From Rhodopirellula sp. (GTDB taxonomy: Bacteria > Planctomycetota > Planctomycetia > Pirellulales > Pirellulaceae), in contig PAAT01000165.1 in assembly GCA_002698965.1 (NCBI GenBank), positions 96,835-132,403 of the forward strand: a stretch of DNA of 35,569 bases, given 5' to 3'. This document shows positions 17,071 to 25,982 of the stretch, piece after piece. Position 1 is the stretch's first letter, and the number at the start of each line of letters is the position of its first letter. The position numbers and the translations under genes were made by a program. Below the pieces are notes generated by a model. That model saw only the letters and a program-made list of their open reading frames with translations. It did not search any database and was not told the DNA's origin.

Positions 17071-17997
17071 TTACACGTGATCAATGTGGCGGAAAAATGA
17101 AAGCTCTTCCGACTGATAAGAGGTAAGTAACTTACCTGATAACGATTTCCACATCGTTATCTCCGTCTCACGCTCCCGATACTGAAGCCATGCCGGTGCA
17201 TCGTGTAAAGGTGGAAACCATCCGTGGACTTCGCTGATACCCTGCTCTTTCGCAAAACAAGAAATCGATTTTGCTAATTGCTCAAGCGTGGTGGCGTCAT
17301 GATCTGTGATAGCGAAGTCTTCTAAACAAGCAAGATCACCATTCTTTCTTAGATGGATATAACCCTGACGTTGACCGTTTTGAGTTAACCAGAGAAATTG
17401 ATCCTTCGCATGCTTGGCGGCTAGAAATTCCCAATATTTCCGGGGCCTAAACAGGTAACAGGTTTGTCGTCGGTGATTGGCTTCATACATTTCAACCATC
17501 TGATCGAGATCAAAGGTTAGATCCAAAGGTTCAGTCAACCAGCCCTCGACTTCTGCAGGCTTAATGCAAACATTTGGAGCACTGCTTATCTGATAACCCA
17601 TCCGGGCGTAATAATTTGGGTTAATATCAGAGAACAAAAGACTCCAACGCACCTCATGATTCGCCGCTTGTTCCTGTTCAGCATAGGCAATTAACCCGGC
17701 AGCATAACCACGTTCGCGAAATTCCGGATTCGTATGCACTGCCCCAATAAACATCGCAGGTTGCAAATCCCCGCCTACAGAAAGAACCATCGGGAAAACA
17801 CCAAGTGACGTGACGACCATTCCGTCAAGCACACCTACATACCAAACAGCCCGCTGATGGTGGCTCGAGTTAAGTCGCCACTCGACATATTCATCCAGCG
17901 GTAAATCATTACCCCAAAACTCATAGACATTAGCAAAAGCAGCACGTTTCTCTTGAGGATTCGCACGATGATAATCCAAAGCAAGCTCAACCATCAC
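17071..17997 (-). CDS. GNAT-family N-acetyltransferase (Eis-like)
   Basis: 308 residues, cytosolic. The N-terminal half is a GNAT domain of the Eis/acetyltransf_9 type, with the acetyl-CoA loop in VHTNPEFRERGYAAGLIAYAE (about 107-127). The following region has SLLFSDINPNYYARMGYQ, the usual '..FY.r.GF' element. The C-terminal part (about 165-300) contains a second, weaker GNAT-like half with YIHLRKNGDLACLEDFAI. Two Met codons open the frame and either could be the start. The gene follows the sulfatase-esterase gene by 12 bases on the same strand, so the two are likely in one operon. Substrate unknown. Confidence 0.8.
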   Translation of the reverse strand: MMVELALDYHRANPQEKRAAFANVYEFWGNDLPLDEYVEWRLNSSHHQRAVWYVGVLDGMVVTSLGVFPMVLSVGGDLQPAMFIGAVHTNPEFRERGYAAGLIAYAEQEQAANHEVRWSLLFSDINPNYYARMGYQISSAPNVCIKPAEVEGWLTEPLDLTFDLDQMVEMYEANHRRQTCYLFRPRKYWEFLAAKHAKDQFLWLTQNGQRQGYIHLRKNGDLACLEDFAITDHDATTLEQLAKSISCFAKEQGISEVHGWFPPLHDAPAWLQYRERETEITMWKSLSGKLLTSYQSEELSFFRHIDHV

Positions 17998-18009
17998 TCA
18001 ACCCTCACC

Positions 18010-21000
18010 TTACTTCCAAGCTTCGTTGAAAAAGCCGGCTTCAATGACTTTCCCGGGAACCTGGTCATTGGGAGGTAGAGAAAGATCGATCACTGACCAG
18101 TCCGGAAGCTTAGGGTTCTGAAGTGAGTTCGTGCGGTCATGCCCTTCGCGATGGGTTGGACCACTATTGAGAACTATATATTTCTCGCTGTTTAGCGGGT
18201 TTGGGTAGATCAAGACAGGCACGTGCGAAGCCGCATCATACTGATTCTCCTTGATCATCAGAGACTCTTTATTCCACTCGAAGGGCAATGCATTCTGTTT
18301 TTCCATGATCCGTTTTAACAACGTGTTCGATGTCGTATCACCAAACACGATCAGGTGATTGTTTCTTAAATCCTCTTCAGAAATATCTTTGTCATACTTC
18401 ATCTTGGGAGTCGCTCGATATAACGTCTTCCAGCGATGAAGGAAGTGCTGCAATTCAAAGTGAACCCATCGTTCAACTGCAGGGTTCATTGATTTTTTTC
18501 CGGGCAATACAACAAGGAAAGGCGATAAAAATGCGTCGTCAATGGGACCCTGTAACCCAGGTCGTTTGACGACACCCTCCGGCGCTCGTTGGACCCGGCT
18601 CCAAGCTCCGTTTTCACCACCAGCTTTAGCTAAGTGCACTGCTTTTTTACTCTGTCCAACGGCCGGTATCTGTATGGTATGGCCATCAATTACGACCCTT
18701 GCTCCATTCAGTGATAATTTGCCGTCGAGTGTAAGTGCGGTCACATTCTTTGTGGCCAGCTTATAGGTCTGGGGCTGAATAATTTCAGCATCCACCCGAC
18801 TATCCTTCCAATGTTGCTTCAGTCCGGTGACGGTAAGCCAGTGCATCTTGTTATATCGCAAAGTCTGTGTTTGCAGATGTATCTTCCTGGGGATCTCGGG
18901 CTGACCTTGCTGCACCGCTTCATTTACCAGGGCACGAATCTCGGCCAACGATTCAGGATGATAACGGTGCCCCATACCTGGCCCAATAATGTGAGGAAGC
19001 TTGGCCCCTTCTGTCTTAAACGCCCTTTCCATTATCTGGGCCGCCTGAATCTGCTTGTCTAACTCGCCGCTATAAGCAATGGTTGGCAGATTGAATAAAT
19101 TGCGGACATAGTTCGGAACATCATACATCCCCCACAACGTTTGCACATATTCAGCAGGATAATCTTCCACTGGGAGCTTGATATACTCTTTGGTTTCGGC
19201 AAATCCAGCGCCGGGACCAACCGCTACCCATTGATCAGCATAGTGAGCGCCAATATGCCAGGCCCCGGCACCACCCATCGAAAAGCCCATCAGGGCAATC
19301 CGGCGGGTGTCAATTTTGTAGTGCTCGCTCACATGTTGAACACACTCGAGTACATCGATCTCACCAGCCGACTTGAATCCCATACAATGTCTGCCAAAAG
19401 GGTGAACCACAATCGCGTTTTCCGGGGTAACCTGTCCTTTACGGGTCATCCGCTGATGAATGAAATGCATATCTGTCGTTTTGTCACCTCGACCATGTAA
19501 CCAGACGTAAAGCGGAGCTGGTTTACTGAAATCAAAGCCTTCCGGAATCTCCAAGCCATAAGGTTGAGGGCTATCATCGATACTTGAATAGTAACCGCGA
19601 ACTACCAGACCCGTTTTTCGCGTCCAGTCTTCCTTACCGCGTGCTAACAAAGCAACACGTCGTTCAGCTTCACTAAGAACTTGTTTGGCAATGTCTATCT
19701 GAGCAGGTGAATAGAACTCACCCAGGTCCACAGCCCATTGAACACTCTTAACCAATGCCTTGACGTCAGCTGATAACGCTCCTCGCGACTGTGGCAATTC
19801 GAGTGCAATTTGCAAAGCTGTCAGGCGCGTACGAAGCAAAGCGAACACTGCTTCATCAATTTCAATACCCTGAGGCGGGATTTTATGTTGAATTGGATCC
19901 CATGCCGGCAATCCTGAACGATCCTGTGGCAACTTCATCGTGCTTAAATGAGTACCCAGTCGACGATGAAATTTATCAGGTGTTAGATTGACCGGAACCT
20001 CATCTGCCGTGCGACTTACCCAATCATCCAATTGGTTGCTCAATCTTGCTTTGACTTCCGCTAAAGTCAACTCACCAGCAATGTTCTTCAGAGAGTGAGG
20101 GTCAGCCTCGAGGTCATAAAGTTCTTCAGCCGCACGTGGATAAAGAAAGCACTGCCGCTGATGTTCGGCGAGTTTCCCTTCAGATTCCAGTGCCTGCATA
20201 CTGTCGTAACTTAAACTACGAACTGCATCAGCCGGTGGTGTGGCTGGATATTCGGGGAAGGAATTGCGAATATACAAATAACGTCCGTCACGCACAGCAC
20301 GGTCATGAGCTGCATAATCATGCCAGTTATGTTCCGCAAAGATGTATTCACGACTGACAGCGGAAGCATTACGCAATCCCCGTGCAAAGGATTTACCTTG
20401 AAAAGAGCCGGGGATATCTATTCCTGCCAATTCCACGAACGTGGCTGCAATATCAACACTACTCACTAAGTTCTTATTTACTTGCCCCGCCTCCACTTCC
20501 TGAGGCCACGATACGACGAACGGTGTTCGAATTCCACTGTCATACATCGTTGTCTTACATCGCGGGAACGGCCGGCCGTTATCCGCCATGACAATAAGGA
20601 CCGTGTTATCAAATACTTCCTGTCTCTTCAGTTCAGCCACAACCTTACCAACGTACTCGTCCATGCGACTAACTTCGTCGTAATACAAAGCTAAATCTTT
20701 GCGTACATCCTCGGTATCGGGCAGATAGGGAGGCACGACAACTTCTTTATTTGTATGTGGCGGATCAACAGCATTTTTTGACCACCCTCGATGAGCGTCG
20801 GTAGCCGCAAACCACATAAAGAACGGCTTCTCTTTATCTCGTGCTTTCAACGTCGGAATCCACTGCTCGCAACCGCTCGGACTTCCTCCTTGGATGGAGT
20901 CAAAATGCTGTCGGGGCGCATTGCCCAAATGCCACTTTCCGGCAGCGGCTGTGTAATACCCCTCATCTCGAAGAACTTTGGCAAACGTAAGCTGATCTTC

Positions 21001-21306
21001 CGGCAAAGGCTGATGCAATTCGCCGGCACCGGTCGCGTGAGGATACCGGCCGGTCATAATACTACAACGACTCGGACTACACGAACTGGTGGTGAGGAAT
21101 GCCAAATCGAAACGCATCCCACCTTTGGCTAAGGCATCAACATGAGGTGTACGAATGTGAGGATGACCGTAAGCACCGTAGTCATCCCAGCTTATATCGT
21201 CACCAATAATAACTACAAAATTAGGACGTTCAGCAGCCTGGCTAGAACCAACAAGGCTCAAAGTTAAAAATGTTAGAGAGATAAAAAAGAATTGTAAATA
21301 ATGCAT
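18010..21306 (-). CDS. Secreted sulfatase-esterase fusion (N-sulfoglucosamine-sulfohydrolase-like + alpha/beta hydrolase)
   Basis: The frame is open from 21360, but the ATG at 21306 gives a clean signal peptide (MHYLQFFFISLTFLTLSLVGSSQA) and 1098 residues. Sulfatase domain, about 27-450: metal ligands D36-D37, C76-S-P-S-R for conversion to formylglycine, K124 and H126 in AGKWHLG, H172, and D242-N243. Flanking motifs (SPSRCSIMTGRYP, GELHQPLP, KTTMYDSGIRTPF) resemble heparan N-sulfatase relatives (S1_8-like). Second enzyme, about 560-800: a PHB-depolymerase/esterase-type hydrolase with G674-F-S676-M-G-G, D750 and H780. About 300 further residues contain no domain I recognise. A single polypeptide could remove both sulfate and acyl groups from one polymer. 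The activating enzyme (anSME or FGE) is not in this window. Confidence 0.87.
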   Translation of the reverse strand: MHYLQFFFISLTFLTLSLVGSSQAAERPNFVVIIGDDISWDDYGAYGHPHIRTPHVDALAKGGMRFDLAFLTTSSCSPSRCSIMTGRYPHATGAGELHQPLPEDQLTFAKVLRDEGYYTAAAGKWHLGNAPRQHFDSIQGGSPSGCEQWIPTLKARDKEKPFFMWFAATDAHRGWSKNAVDPPHTNKEVVVPPYLPDTEDVRKDLALYYDEVSRMDEYVGKVVAELKRQEVFDNTVLIVMADNGRPFPRCKTTMYDSGIRTPFVVSWPQEVEAGQVNKNLVSSVDIAATFVELAGIDIPGSFQGKSFARGLRNASAVSREYIFAEHNWHDYAAHDRAVRDGRYLYIRNSFPEYPATPPADAVRSLSYDSMQALESEGKLAEHQRQCFLYPRAAEELYDLEADPHSLKNIAGELTLAEVKARLSNQLDDWVSRTADEVPVNLTPDKFHRRLGTHLSTMKLPQDRSGLPAWDPIQHKIPPQGIEIDEAVFALLRTRLTALQIALELPQSRGALSADVKALVKSVQWAVDLGEFYSPAQIDIAKQVLSEAERRVALLARGKEDWTRKTGLVVRGYYSSIDDSPQPYGLEIPEGFDFSKPAPLYVWLHGRGDKTTDMHFIHQRMTRKGQVTPENAIVVHPFGRHCMGFKSAGEIDVLECVQHVSEHYKIDTRRIALMGFSMGGAGAWHIGAHYADQWVAVGPGAGFAETKEYIKLPVEDYPAEYVQTLWGMYDVPNYVRNLFNLPTIAYSGELDKQIQAAQIMERAFKTEGAKLPHIIGPGMGHRYHPESLAEIRALVNEAVQQGQPEIPRKIHLQTQTLRYNKMHWLTVTGLKQHWKDSRVDAEIIQPQTYKLATKNVTALTLDGKLSLNGARVVIDGHTIQIPAVGQSKKAVHLAKAGGENGAWSRVQRAPEGVVKRPGLQGPIDDAFLSPFLVVLPGKKSMNPAVERWVHFELQHFLHRWKTLYRATPKMKYDKDISEEDLRNNHLIVFGDTTSNTLLKRIMEKQNALPFEWNKESLMIKENQYDAASHVPVLIYPNPLNSEKYIVLNSGPTHREGHDRTNSLQNPKLPDWSVIDLSLPPNDQVPGKVIEAGFFNEAWK

Positions 21307-21697
21307 AAAACAGCGGGCTCCATTCGGTAGTTTGCGATTCGCTCTGTCAGTATACTTCACATCTCTCTGTGCTTGTGCAGGTTAGCGCAAAAATGAACCG
21401 GCAACCCTAAAGATTGACTTTTGATTTTTTCTCCGGCAAATCGAGCGCGATGGATCCAGAAAGATCTAACTCAAGAGTTCAAAGTGCGCCCGCGACTCTA
21501 AATTACCGCTCTACGGTAGACACCTTTTTGCATACGGGTAATCAAGGTGGCGTTAAAGCGTCACAACCTTTGGTGGCAATTCATACAATACAAATCTAAT
21601 ATAAAGTAAAGAAGACAGGTTTGAGAATTGGATGCTTTCCCTGGCTTGATGAAACGATGGCTGTCATGGACCGGATCAAGGGGAGATAAGTTTTAAT
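21307..21697 (+). other. Divergent intergenic region between the sulfatase and GH71/99-like genes
   Basis: 391 bases with no convincing gene. On the minus strand a TATACT (21354-21349) lies about 43 bases before the chosen sulfatase start, inside what would be the longer N-terminal extension. This favours the shorter start, although no good -35 is visible. On the plus strand AAGGGGAG lies 12 bases before the GH71/99-like ATG. The 61-codon open frame at 21414-21599 has no ribosome site or recognisable protein and I do not call it. Confidence 0.5.
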
Positions 21698-22900
21698 ATG
21701 ATGAGAAAAATTAAATTCTATATCCTTGTCTGGTGCGTCGCCGTGAGCCTCGGTCTGCCAGCTCCACCAAGCTCTTTGTTTGGAGAGCAGCATAAGCAAA
21801 TTTTTGTGCATTACATGCCTTGGTACGCTTCGAAACCAATCAGCGGTACGTGGGGATGGCACTGGACAATGAATAAGTTCACGCCAGAGCAAAAACCCTT
21901 GGAGCTTGCATCTCATTTCGTTCCTCAAATAGGGCCCTATGACTCGTTTGATCCCCATGCGATTGAATATCACGTTCAATTAATGAAGCTTTCCGGAATT
22001 AACGGAGTCATTATCGACTGGTACGGTGTGTCGGAATTTCGGGACTATGCCATGATCCATCGAAATACAAAAGCTCTCATTAATGTCATTAGAAAAGCTG
22101 GTTTAAAGTATGTAATTTGTTATGAAGACCAGACTATAAAACACCGAATTGAGCAAAAACAAATTGGGCCGGAACAGTCATTAGAGTATGCGCGAAAAGA
22201 TTTGCTGTGGCTCAAAACAAATTGTTTTGTTGATAGCTCTTATCTGAAAATATCTAATCGTCCTGTATTATTGGTTTTCGGCCCCCAGCATCTAAAGGTA
22301 GAGAGCTGGCAGCAATTAAAGAAAAATTCAGCCATGGAACTTTTCGCCCTCCCTCACCTCAGTCAAGGCGCAAAATTCGATGGTGCGTTCGGCTGGCCCC
22401 CTGTACACGGCGGCAAAACCATTAAACGACAAGTCTGGGAATCCTATTTGGACATGCTCGAAGGCAGGTCATCAAAAGAGAAAATGATCTCCATCGCGTT
22501 TCCCGGATTTAAAGATATCTATCGTGAGGCGAATGTTGGTCCAAGTTACGGTTTTATAGATAGCGAAAAAGGGAATACCTTCAAGTCAACTTTTAACCGA
22601 GCGCAGAAAGATTCTTCCCTATTCATCCAAATTGCCACCTGGAATGATTTTGGAGAAGGAACAAATATTGAACCAACCCATGAATACGGATTGGTTTATT
22701 TAGAGTACATTCAAAAGCAAACAGATTCACATCACGATTTTCAACCTGATGACCTGAAGATCCCATTGAAGCTTTACCAACTCAGAAAATCGCACTTGAA
22801 AGACCCGTTAAAAACACACGTGTTTGATTCGTCTTCGCAAAATCTGCTCAAGGGACAAGTTGACAACGTGCGCGCGACAATCGCCGGAGAAAAAGAATGA
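21698..22900 (+). CDS. Secreted GH71/GH99-like glycoside hydrolase
   Basis: 400 residues. Signal peptide about 1-30 (MMRKIKFYILVWCVAVSLGL...LFGE). The TIM-barrel landmarks of the GH99/GH71-like group are visible: IFVHYMPWYAS (35-45), GINGVIIDWYG (100-110), YVICYEDQ (138-145) and TWNDFGEGTNIEP (314-326). In GH99 endo-alpha-mannosidases the last motif carries the catalytic pair NE-W-x-E. Here the first acid is D317 and the second E320, so the reaction may differ from classical GH99. Likely substrates are alpha-linked polysaccharides or N-glycan-like chains, by family only. The stop overlaps the start of the dehydrogenase gene by four bases (ATGA), so the two are translationally coupled. Confidence 0.8.
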   Translation: MMRKIKFYILVWCVAVSLGLPAPPSSLFGEQHKQIFVHYMPWYASKPISGTWGWHWTMNKFTPEQKPLELASHFVPQIGPYDSFDPHAIEYHVQLMKLSGINGVIIDWYGVSEFRDYAMIHRNTKALINVIRKAGLKYVICYEDQTIKHRIEQKQIGPEQSLEYARKDLLWLKTNCFVDSSYLKISNRPVLLVFGPQHLKVESWQQLKKNSAMELFALPHLSQGAKFDGAFGWPPVHGGKTIKRQVWESYLDMLEGRSSKEKMISIAFPGFKDIYREANVGPSYGFIDSEKGNTFKSTFNRAQKDSSLFIQIATWNDFGEGTNIEPTHEYGLVYLEYIQKQTDSHHDFQPDDLKIPLKLYQLRKSHLKDPLKTHVFDSSSQNLLKGQVDNVRATIAGEKE

Positions 22901-23838
22901 CTCAGTTACCACGCGTTATTACAGATGATGTACTTTCCGACAATCTCATCGAGCTACTTGCTGGAAAAATCGAACGCCTTCCCTGGGCAACCTTAGATGG
23001 TGGTGTGGATGAAACCGTCGACGGAATTTTAACCTTCGGGCACATGCTGGTGACAGCCGGGCATATGGCTAAGTTCCCCAATCTAAAAGTGGTTAGTAAC
23101 TATGGTGTGGGTGTTGATCACATCGATGTCGAGGCCGCTCGAAATTTGAACATACCGGTTGGCAACACACCTCACGTGCTCAATGGAACCACGGCGGATC
23201 AGGCCATGACTCTACTATTGGCGGCTGGCCGTCGATTAAGAGAAGGAGATAGATACGCCCGCAGTTCTGAATTCACCTACTTTGACCCCGCCTACATGCT
23301 GGGCACGGAAATCCACCATCAAACCGTTGGGATTATTGGACTTGGTGGAATTGGTTACCAGATCGCCCGTCGTTGTGCAGCGTTCGATATGAATATCCTC
23401 TATCACAAACGAACACCGTTAGCCGACAACCCAGAAAATCTCAAACTAACGTATGTCTCGCTGGATGAATTACTACAGCAATCCGACTTCGTAGTTTGCA
23501 TCTGCCCGCTGACTGAAGACACCACCGGCCTGATAGGTAAAGAAGAGTTTGCCAAAATGAAGAACTCTGCCGTGCTTATCAATGTCGCCCGCGGGCCTGT
23601 TGTGGATACTGCAGCATTAACAGAAGCACTACAACAGAGAATAATATACGCAGCGGGTTTAGATGTGACCGATCCGGAGCCATTACCCCGAGACCATCCT
23701 TTACTGTCGCTGGACAACGTAACCCTCGCTCCGCATCTGGGCAGTGCCACTATGCAAACTCGGCGCAAGATGGCTGAGATCAGTGTTGAGAATCTGCTAC
23801 TTGGATTAGACGACCAAACCCTTCTTCATTCGGTCTAA
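22897..23838 (+). CDS. D-2-hydroxyacid dehydrogenase (hydroxypyruvate/glyoxylate-reductase-like)
   Basis: 313 residues, cytosolic. The nucleotide-binding Rossmann motif is GLGGIG (148-153). The sequence ~20 residues later reads YHKR, basic residues that favour NADP(H) over NAD(H). The catalytic triad is in place: R232 (INVARGP), E261 (DPEPLP) and H280 (APHLGSAT). The N-terminal substrate domain has VVSNYGVGVDHIDVEAA (65-81). The family interconverts 2-keto and D-2-hydroxy acids. GGAG seven bases upstream, inside the end of the GH71/99-like gene, serves as ribosome site. Its coupling to a secreted glycosidase is odd and suggests a product of sugar breakdown as substrate, which is inference. 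Confidence 0.88.
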   Translation: MTQLPRVITDDVLSDNLIELLAGKIERLPWATLDGGVDETVDGILTFGHMLVTAGHMAKFPNLKVVSNYGVGVDHIDVEAARNLNIPVGNTPHVLNGTTADQAMTLLLAAGRRLREGDRYARSSEFTYFDPAYMLGTEIHHQTVGIIGLGGIGYQIARRCAAFDMNILYHKRTPLADNPENLKLTYVSLDELLQQSDFVVCICPLTEDTTGLIGKEEFAKMKNSAVLINVARGPVVDTAALTEALQQRIIYAAGLDVTDPEPLPRDHPLLSLDNVTLAPHLGSATMQTRRKMAEISVENLLLGLDDQTLLHSV

Positions 23839-23892
23839 AATCATCGTGTACCCTTTTATCCAGCGGGTAGGATCGATCTATCTACAAATCGC

Positions 23893-24888
23893 TTAGATAA
23901 CTTCCCAACTCTTACTCTCTGACGCACGTAAAATCGCTTCGATCACCCTCATATTACCGACGGCATCGGTAATCGGAGTTGGTACGTCGGTGTTGTCAAG
24001 CACCGCGCGGGAAAACAGATCTCCCTGTATTCCATATTGATCACAAATATCAAAAACGATCTCTTCAATTTCACCACATGATTTCTGATGCCACATTTTG
24101 CAGGGAGCATCTGGTGGAGCATTGAATGGAATTTCGATTTCAATCCGACCCTTGTCACCATAAATATTGACTCGCTGGTAAGGGGCTAACTGAGTCGAAC
24201 AGGTGAAGGTCGAGGTCCCATTACCAAAATCCAAAATGGCACTCGATAAAACATCGGTTCCAAATTCTGAATGGAATTCTGCAATTCCACTCACTCGAGT
24301 CGGTTCACCGCCAAAAATAAAACGCGAGACGCTGATCGGGTAACAACCAATATCCATCAAACCACCACCACCGATGTCTGCCATATTACGAATATTGTTC
24401 GGATCATCATTGAAATAGGAGAAAAAAGAATTGATCGTTGTCAGGGTTCCGATACCGCCACCGCGAACAATTTCACGAGCTTTCTGCCACTGTGGATGGT
24501 GGCGATACATGAAAGCTTCCATACATTTCAAATCAGGATGAGCCGCCGCTGCATCTACTAACTGCTGACCCTCTTCACTGGTCAAAGCAATTGGCTTCTC
24601 ACAGAGAACGTGCTTACCGGCTTCTAAGGCCTGAATGGAAACCGGAACATGCAAATGATTTGGTAGCGGATTATAGATCGCATCAATATCCGGATCTGCC
24701 AGCAACGCTTCATACGAACCATAGGCTTTTGGAATTCCTAATTCCGCCGCCGTTGCCTCCGCCTTTTCCTGTGTCCGAGAGGCAATCGCAACAATATCAC
24801 AGTACTGAGCTTGTTGCATTGCAGGGATTACTTTTTCAGTACCAATCTTTGCCGTACTTACAATTCCCCAACGAAGTTTATCTGACAT
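23893..24888 (-). CDS. Gfo/Idh/MocA-family oxidoreductase
   Basis: 331 residues, no signal peptide, so cytosolic. The N-terminal Rossmann domain opens RWGIVSTAKIGTEKVIPA (6-23). The family motif E97-K98-P99 (VLCEKPIAL) supplies the catalytic Lys. The C-terminal beta domain contains GGGGLMDIGCYPI. It resembles the dihydrodiol-dehydrogenase / NAD(P)-sugar oxidoreductase branch. Members oxidise or reduce sugars and inositols; some create the 3-keto glycosides on which DUF1080 enzymes act. It is flanked by 54 bases on the left, convergent with the dehydrogenase, and by 101 bases on the right. The ATG is the first possible start after an in-frame stop. Confidence 0.9.
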   Translation of the reverse strand: MSDKLRWGIVSTAKIGTEKVIPAMQQAQYCDIVAIASRTQEKAEATAAELGIPKAYGSYEALLADPDIDAIYNPLPNHLHVPVSIQALEAGKHVLCEKPIALTSEEGQQLVDAAAAHPDLKCMEAFMYRHHPQWQKAREIVRGGGIGTLTTINSFFSYFNDDPNNIRNMADIGGGGLMDIGCYPISVSRFIFGGEPTRVSGIAEFHSEFGTDVLSSAILDFGNGTSTFTCSTQLAPYQRVNIYGDKGRIEIEIPFNAPPDAPCKMWHQKSCGEIEEIVFDICDQYGIQGDLFSRAVLDNTDVPTPITDAVGNMRVIEAILRASESKSWEVI

Positions 24889-24957
24889 AACGCTATTTGA
24901 ATCTCACTCCTCATGCGAGTTAATTTTGAGTCATCTATTGCCACTCATTGTAAGATT

Positions 24958-24986
24958 TGCGATATAGAATGCCAGCGGGCATCGCA
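24958..24986 (-). terminator. Hairpin just after fmt, possible terminator
   Basis: Three bases after the fmt stop, the minus strand folds as TGCGATGCC-CGCT-GGCAT with an outer CGCA arm: ATGCC 24969-24973 pairs with GGCAT 24978-24982, and TGCG 24958-24961 with CGCA 24983-24986. The T-content afterwards (AATCTTACAAT) is poor, so termination is uncertain. Confidence 0.35.
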
Positions 24987-24989
24987 GGT

Positions 24990-25964
24990 CTACTGAAAGC
25001 GAATACCAGATTTCAATTGATAACCGCGTAAAAATTCACCGGCTGTCATCACCCGTTTACCAGCTGGCTGAACCTCTAATAGCCGAATACTTCCTGACCC
25101 ACACGCCACAACGAGGGTGTCATTTTCAGCAATAATTACTTCTCCTGCAGAATGTCCTTCAGGTTCTGAAAGTCCCTCTCTCTCAATCGACTCAGAAATT
25201 GACAGTTGCGAAATAATCAAACGCATCGGCTGTTTCCCCCGATCCCATACCGTAAAACTGCCCGGCCAGGGCTGGACACCATGATGATTATTCAGAATCT
25301 CTTTCGCACTCTTTTTCCAGTCGATCAATCCATGGTTCTTCGTAAGGCGTGGAGCTTTGGTTATACCAGCCGGGTCCTGAATTTCACCAATCGCTGTCTG
25401 CTCATCCCACTTGTCCAGCAATCTAATTGCCTGAAGGACTGCTGGCGCCCCCAGTGTTGCAAGCCGCGTTTCCAAAGTCTCAGCATTATCGTTCGCCTCA
25501 ATCGGAGTCTCCATCTGAACCAATGAGGGACCGCCATCCAATTTAGGGGTCATATGAATGACCGTGATACCTGTGGTTAACTCACCGTTAATGACTGCCC
25601 ACTGCACAGGTGCTGCCCCCCGGTATTTTGGCAAAAGGGATCCATGAAGGTTAATCCCGCCAAAACGAGTCGTTGCCAGTGCCTCACGGTTGAGAATCTG
25701 ACCATAGTCACAGACAACCATCAAGTCTGCCGCATAAGACTGTAATTGTGCTATCGCATCCGGAGTATTGATTGATTCCGGCGCCCATACCTCGATGCCA
25801 ACCGACTCTGCAACTTCACGCATCGGATTTGAAGGAGGTTGTTTTCGGCCTCGGACGGGTCTTGCAGGTCGAGTCACAACGATAGGGACATCATGCCCAT
25901 CCCTCAGGATCGCCTGAAACATCGGAACAGCAAATGGCCCCGTCCCCATAATGATCAATCGCAT
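24990..25964 (-). CDS. fmt: Methionyl-tRNA formyltransferase
   Basis: 324 residues. Transfers a formyl group from 10-formyl-tetrahydrofolate to Met-tRNA(fMet) for translation initiation. The catalytic site is clear: N105, H107 and the loop INLHGSLLPKYRGAAPVQWA (104-123), with D143 in KLDGGP. The C-terminal tRNA-binding domain (about 205-320) includes WPGSFTVWDRGK. Length is normal. It lies 18 bases downstream of def on the same strand, the arrangement in which deformylase and formyltransferase are often found together. It is housekeeping and looks vertically inherited. Confidence 0.96.
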   Translation of the reverse strand: MRLIIMGTGPFAVPMFQAILRDGHDVPIVVTRPARPVRGRKQPPSNPMREVAESVGIEVWAPESINTPDAIAQLQSYAADLMVVCDYGQILNREALATTRFGGINLHGSLLPKYRGAAPVQWAVINGELTTGITVIHMTPKLDGGPSLVQMETPIEANDNAETLETRLATLGAPAVLQAIRLLDKWDEQTAIGEIQDPAGITKAPRLTKNHGLIDWKKSAKEILNNHHGVQPWPGSFTVWDRGKQPMRLIISQLSISESIEREGLSEPEGHSAGEVIIAENDTLVVACGSGSIRLLEVQPAGKRVMTAGEFLRGYQLKSGIRFQ

Positions 25965-25982
25965 GACTTGTGTATCCGTCAG

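Noticed and set aside
21307..21360. 18-residue N-terminal extension of the sulfatase-esterase
   Set aside because: The Met at 21306 opens a normal signal peptide, and a TATACT box lies within the extension.
21414..21599. 61-codon open frame in the sulfatase / GH71-99 gap
   Set aside because: No ribosome site, domain or export signal; it looks like chance.
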